64,000 nucleotides of DNA, from contig OZ022247.1 in NCBI GenBank assembly GCA_963978895.1, positions 20,151,427 through 20,215,426 of the forward strand, in the 5' to 3' direction. Origin of the DNA: Erpobdella octoculata. Lineage: Eukaryota; Annelida; Clitellata; Hirudinida; Erpobdellidae. The notes below the pieces were generated by a model. That model was given only the letters and a program-made list of their open reading frames with translations, ran no database searches and had not been told where the DNA came from. Shown piece after piece: positions 61,001 through 64,000 of this stretch. Numbering within the stretch: the first letter of the stretch is position 1; every line of letters starts with the position of its first letter. Position numbers and translations under genes: made by a program.

Positions 61001-63905
61001 ATATACTTCAAATTAGATTTCAAATCATACTTGATATACTTTGCATGTAATATACTAAATTTGTATGCAGTCAATGTACTTTGTAAGCAATGTATAACAT
61101 GTTGTGTGCAGCCAATGCACTTTGTAATCAATCTCTTTACTGTTACCTTTTTAGCACACATGCTCTTTTATATAAAAGTTCAGGTTCAACATTTTCTAGT
61201 TTGGGATACAATGAGATATTGCTGATGTTGAAGAAATTGAAACAATCAAATTCAGACTTCTGTGGAATCAGCAGCAAGCCGGAAATTCTAAGCTGTTCGT
61301 GTCGATAATTTTCATCTGCAAGAAGAAAATTTTAGTTAAGATAGTACATGCTAATGAATATTATCATACCAAGAAGGTGTTATATTCATTATTTGCTTGC
61401 CAATCCCAAAGCTGCCAGTTCTTTCTAATCTGACTAGAGTTTGATCAGCGCAAAAGCCTGTCTTTTTTAAAAATCTAGGCTACATAATTATAAAAAAAAA
61501 AATAATCAAATAGTACCCAAACTGTCTCTTTGAGTCTACCCAATAATCAAAAAGTGAGCCCCTACTCATATACACACATAAACATACACGTACATGGGTG
61601 GTGATAGAGCTGGAATAAGATGTGCATGGGCAAAGTTCAGGGAAATGGCTCCAATCTTAACCTCAAGAGGAACATTGCGGCTTTCGACTGTGTCGATCAT
61701 GTTCTCCTTACTGATCTCCTCCACACTAGCTTTGGCGTGACTTCAACCGCACTTGACTGGATTGGGTCTTTTCTATCAAATCGAACACATCTTGTCCGAT
61801 TAGGCCGGGCGACGTCGAGAGTATCGGCCGTTGACTGTGGTGTGCCTCAGGGTTCAATCTTAGGTCCACTTCTCTTCATCCTTTACACAAGCCATATTAC
61901 TCGGATTGCTTCTTCTCACGACGTGCAGACTCATCTTTACGCTGATGATACTCAGCTGTACATTCATTTTGACGTAACCGACCTGCAGTCCGTTAGAGAG
62001 CGTCTTGTCGCCTGTGTCAGCGAGATTCGCGTTTGGTCCTCGTCTATGAGATTGAGCCTAAACCCCTCTAAAACAGAACTTATCTGGTTCCATCGAGGGA
62101 ACACCTCAACGCGACACCTGGATGACTGTAGTCTTCAAATCAGTACTGACTGCGTCATCACCCCCGTGAAGTCTATTAGAAATCTTGGGGTGATACTGGA
62201 TAGCTCCTTGCTAATGAATCTACATATATCGGCCGTGGCACGATCTTGTTTATTCCATCTACGCCGCATCCGACAGATCAAGGGTGCCCTAAACAAACAC
62301 TGCGTGCGGATTTTGGTCCAGGCTCTTGTTGTTTCTAGATTAGATTATTGTAACGTGGTCCTTGCAGGCCTGCCGATGACTGCTCTTCGCCCGCTCACTG
62401 CGGTTCTTCATGCTGCTGCACGTCTTGTCGGTGGCATCTCTCGACGGGACCACATCACGCCTCTTCTCCGCCAACTACACTGGCTTCCCCTACTGGAAAG
62501 AGTGACCTTAAAACTCTGCTTACTGGTTTACAATATCTTAACAAATTGTGCCCCTGCCTACATGACACGGATGATAAGCCTGTGCTCCTCTCATTCTGGT
62601 CGTCAACATCTACGTTCGTCCTCCCATGGTGACGCTGTCATCCCAAGAACTCGTCGAAGTTTCGGTAAACGAGCATTCGCCGTTTCCGGGCCCGGTGCAT
62701 AGAACCAACTACCTAAATCTATCCGAAGTGCTGTTCTAAATGAAGACTTCAGAGCATTGTTAAAAAAACACTTTTTTAATTTGACATATTGTTAATGGCA
62801 TTCTTAGTGTAAGACTCTTGTTTTGTTTTAGATAAAATAAAAAAATAAAAATAAATTGCTGAAAGTAAAAAACAGAACGGATGATGATCCGGTCGATGTG
62901 TGGTGAGAGTCTCAAGAACAGAATACGTACCAAGATGTATGGGCAACTGGCTTTGGAGGTGTGTTCAGCTGAGGTGGTTTGGTCATCTGGAGCAAAAAAG
63001 CAGAGATGATTGGAGGTGGCTGGATCATGGAGGAAGGGTGGGCAGGTGCTAAAAGTCCTAGGGAAAATGTGGCAGTTATAATCTGCGCAGTCTTAGGGCT
63101 GAGCTGACACAGGATAGAGCTGAATGGATGCTCCGAATTTGAAGAAACCGTCCAGCCCGTGCAAGCACAGAAAAATGAACGTAAAACTGGAAAAGAAAAA
63201 AAGAAGATTATGAGGGTGGGCTTGATTAAGTATTTTAGATGTATTGTGATGCAAAAGGATGGGCTCACATATCGATCTTGTAATATGTATGTAGATAGAG
63301 ATGGGCTTAGTGAATGTTAACTTTGTTAAACCAGGTGTCAGCATTCCAGACTCAGCCAGTGAGTGTGTGAGTGAAGCTGGGAGATTATATAAGTAGATAT
63401 GCATCACCTACCTTCAAAATGATACCAATATCTGCCAAAAAAAGTCTCAGTCACAAGTTATTGGCAGGTAGGTCCAGAGTTTAAAAGCAAACAAAATTAA
63501 ATTTCAAGAGAAAAATATGAAAGCAAAACTCTATTATCTGAATTCACGCAACATGCAATGTGTTGAGTTTCAGATATGGAATCAACTTATTAAAGTTAAC
63601 ATCAAATGTTTGTATTAAACAACTTACCCATAACAAATAAAATTTTTATACACTGCAGGTACATTTTTTGGTTTTTCAAAAGCCAGAACTCATCCCCCGG
63701 ATAGTCATAGCTGTAGAAAATAAAATACCAGTTAGAAAAAAAATTACATCGAAGTACGAAGTAGAAATTGAGAAGGCATCTAACTAACGTAGCATTAGGT
63801 GTTTTTTCTATTAATGTGGCCATGTTTCCAGGACTTCCACCTGACACAACAACGGTAGCTGGAAAGGAAAACATGTAATCCGTCTTGAGCTTTAGTCCAA
63901 AAAAT
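52087..63905 (-). CDS. HECTD3: HECTD3 paralogue, copy B (partial at right edge, probably broken)
   Basis: Exons on minus, numbered as in copy A: e5 63789-63905, e6 63628-63710, e7 61147-61315, e8 60876-60966, e11 57828-57999, e12 57651-57770, e13 57469-57555, e14 56311-56517, e15 53653-53782, e16 53434-53578 and e17 52087-52180. Exons 1-4 would lie beyond 64000. Every exon has exactly the copy A length and an open frame. The catalytic Cys is kept ([16 protein letters not shown]). No counterpart of exons 9 and 10 (71 + 147 = 218 nt) was found between e8 and e11. Joining e8 to e11 shifts the frame and meets TGA after 19 codons. The copy is thus probably a pseudogene, unless those exons are highly diverged or lost in assembly. 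Two changes also touch the HECT start (VSDHGGGF for VSDSGGGF). Confidence 0.85.
54990..55230 (+). pseudogene. hAT transposase C-terminal fragment
   Basis: The + frame reads PIPSSVDSKRTFSSADLT, like the hAT dimerisation motif (P-x-S-S-x-x-S-E-R-x-F-S-x-A). After a stop and frame change, LFLTKNLHAVNFDY corresponds to the usual LLFLxKN ending. The 5' part is not recognisable. It is inactive. Confidence 0.65.
55395..55837. mobile_element. hAT MITE nested in the older hAT element
   Basis: 443 bp with terminal inverted repeats TAGGGCTGTGTCGGTATGG and TAGGGCTGTGCCGGTATAC, and a perfect 8-bp duplication ATATTTAG (55387-55394 and 55838-55845). The interior has repeated ACCGGTA motifs and no coding frame. 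Confidence 0.92.
58468..58600 (+). repeat. Interspersed repeat fragments
   Basis: Contains the TAGCCCACATCTGTGTAAGA...GTGACAATTTG piece also found at 23484, then ACTAGCAGTGCCCGTAGCGG plus CTTCGCTCGC. It lies in the HECTD3-B interval that has lost exons 9-10. Confidence 0.55.
58620..58980 (+). repeat. GGCCCG-rich interspersed repeat
   Basis: GC-rich CCCGGCCCGT-like blocks in two or three imperfect copies. It shares ordered blocks with the reverse complement of 26995-27145. Confidence 0.6.
58985..59697 (+). repeat. ~157-bp satellite-like tandem repeat
   Basis: About 4.5 copies of a unit carrying AATACTAATTTTTACATCTG, TTTTTGAGTAGCAGTTACTT and TCCTGGAAACCAAATTTTCA at matching spacing. Alternate units look more alike, suggesting a ~313-bp dimer. 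It is cut at the right by a minus-strand LINE. Confidence 0.88.
59698..60640 (-). pseudogene. CR1/L2-like LINE reverse-transcriptase C-terminal fragment
   Basis: Minus-strand frames with frameshifts read LTKLDHGNSILVGSP, INAAARLVAGARKTEHI, LADLHWLPV and KLALLVYKTLNNQAPSYL. This is the thumb/C-terminal region common to the Jockey/CR1/L2 group. An ATTTATTT-like tail borders the satellite at 59697. It is 5' truncated and inactive, and sits in the HECTD3-B gap where exons 9-10 should be. Confidence 0.75.
61640..62855 (+). pseudogene. CR1/L2-like LINE fragment with RT domain
   Basis: A 5'-truncated non-LTR retrotransposon in the intron between exons 7 and 6 of HECTD3-B. The + frame from about 61670 to 62700 contains AAFDCVDHVLLTDLL, GVPQGSILGPLLFILYTSHI, the catalytic YADDTQLY, LNPSKTELIWF, HAAARLVGGISRRDHIT and LLRQLHWLPL. 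A TAG at 62700 replaces the conserved Trp of the GPGAWNQLP motif; the frame then resumes (NQLPKSIRS). An (AAATA)n-like tail ends near 62853. It is inactive because of truncation and the nonsense codon. Confidence 0.88.
62885..63140 (+). pseudogene. RTE/craft-type LINE C-terminal fragment
   Basis: The frame LRWFGHLEQKSRDDW, with later stops, then RAELTQDRAEWMLRI, resembles the closing region of RTE-like non-LTR polyproteins (LRWFGH...AQDRAEW). The DRAEWMLR stretch recurs at 59819-59845 on the + strand, marking a second copy. Confidence 0.6.
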
Positions 63906-64000
63906 CTGCAACAAACAATAATTAGAAAATCAATCTACAGAATAGTAAAAATCAGTTAAGAAGAGTTGGAATAAAAGAACTCAGTGTATAATTGTTTAAT

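Overview
The window is AT-rich animal nuclear DNA. Genes are split by GT-AG introns, poly(A) signals are AATAAA, and introns and spacers are full of microsatellites, minisatellites and transposon remains. The gene set (axonemal SAXO protein, 12-TM adenylyl cyclase, EFHD/swiprosin, HECTD3, an LRR surface protein) is that of a ciliated metazoan. The transposons (a Ty3/gypsy-type element with a CCHC gag, hAT, CR1/L2-like and RTE-like LINEs) and the short AT-rich introns suggest an invertebrate, perhaps a lophotrochozoan. The species cannot be fixed from this sequence.

Layout. 1-4.4 kb: two neighbouring foldback elements whose terminal inverted repeats are built from ~15-bp minisatellites and which are flanked by perfect 9-bp target duplications. 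4.43-8.9 kb (+): a complete 8-exon SAXO gene (457 aa) with RFX/X-box-like sites about 200 bp upstream. 9.55-11.3 kb (-): a single-exon LRR surface protein, convergent with SAXO. 11.86-15.14 kb (-): an LTR retrotransposon with apparently identical 618-bp LTRs that codes only for Gag-protease plus the last residues of RNase H. 15.1-17.8 kb: simple repeats. 17.86-31.77 kb (+): a 21-exon membrane adenylyl cyclase (1177 aa), both catalytic halves intact. 33.07-33.81 kb (+): a two-exon gene for a 74-aa single-pass membrane microprotein. 34.68-36.80 kb (-): a 4-exon EFHD1/EFHD2-like EF-hand protein (198 aa). 39.04-48.25 kb (-): a complete 17-exon HECTD3 E3 ligase (806 aa). 52.09-64 kb (-): a second, tandem HECTD3 copy running off the right edge. 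Its exons have exactly the same lengths as copy A, but exons 9 and 10 are missing, which shifts the frame.

Exon boundaries were worked out by eye. For SAXO, adenylyl cyclase, EFHD, the microprotein and HECTD3-A, all exon phases join and the totals are exact multiples of three with no internal stop. Products are recognised from remembered family motifs, not from a database search. The genes are unrelated housekeeping, signalling and cilium genes and form no pathway cluster. The most unusual content is the minisatellite-armed foldback pair, the HECTD3 duplication with its exon loss and nested hAT insertions, and the recent gag-only LTR element.
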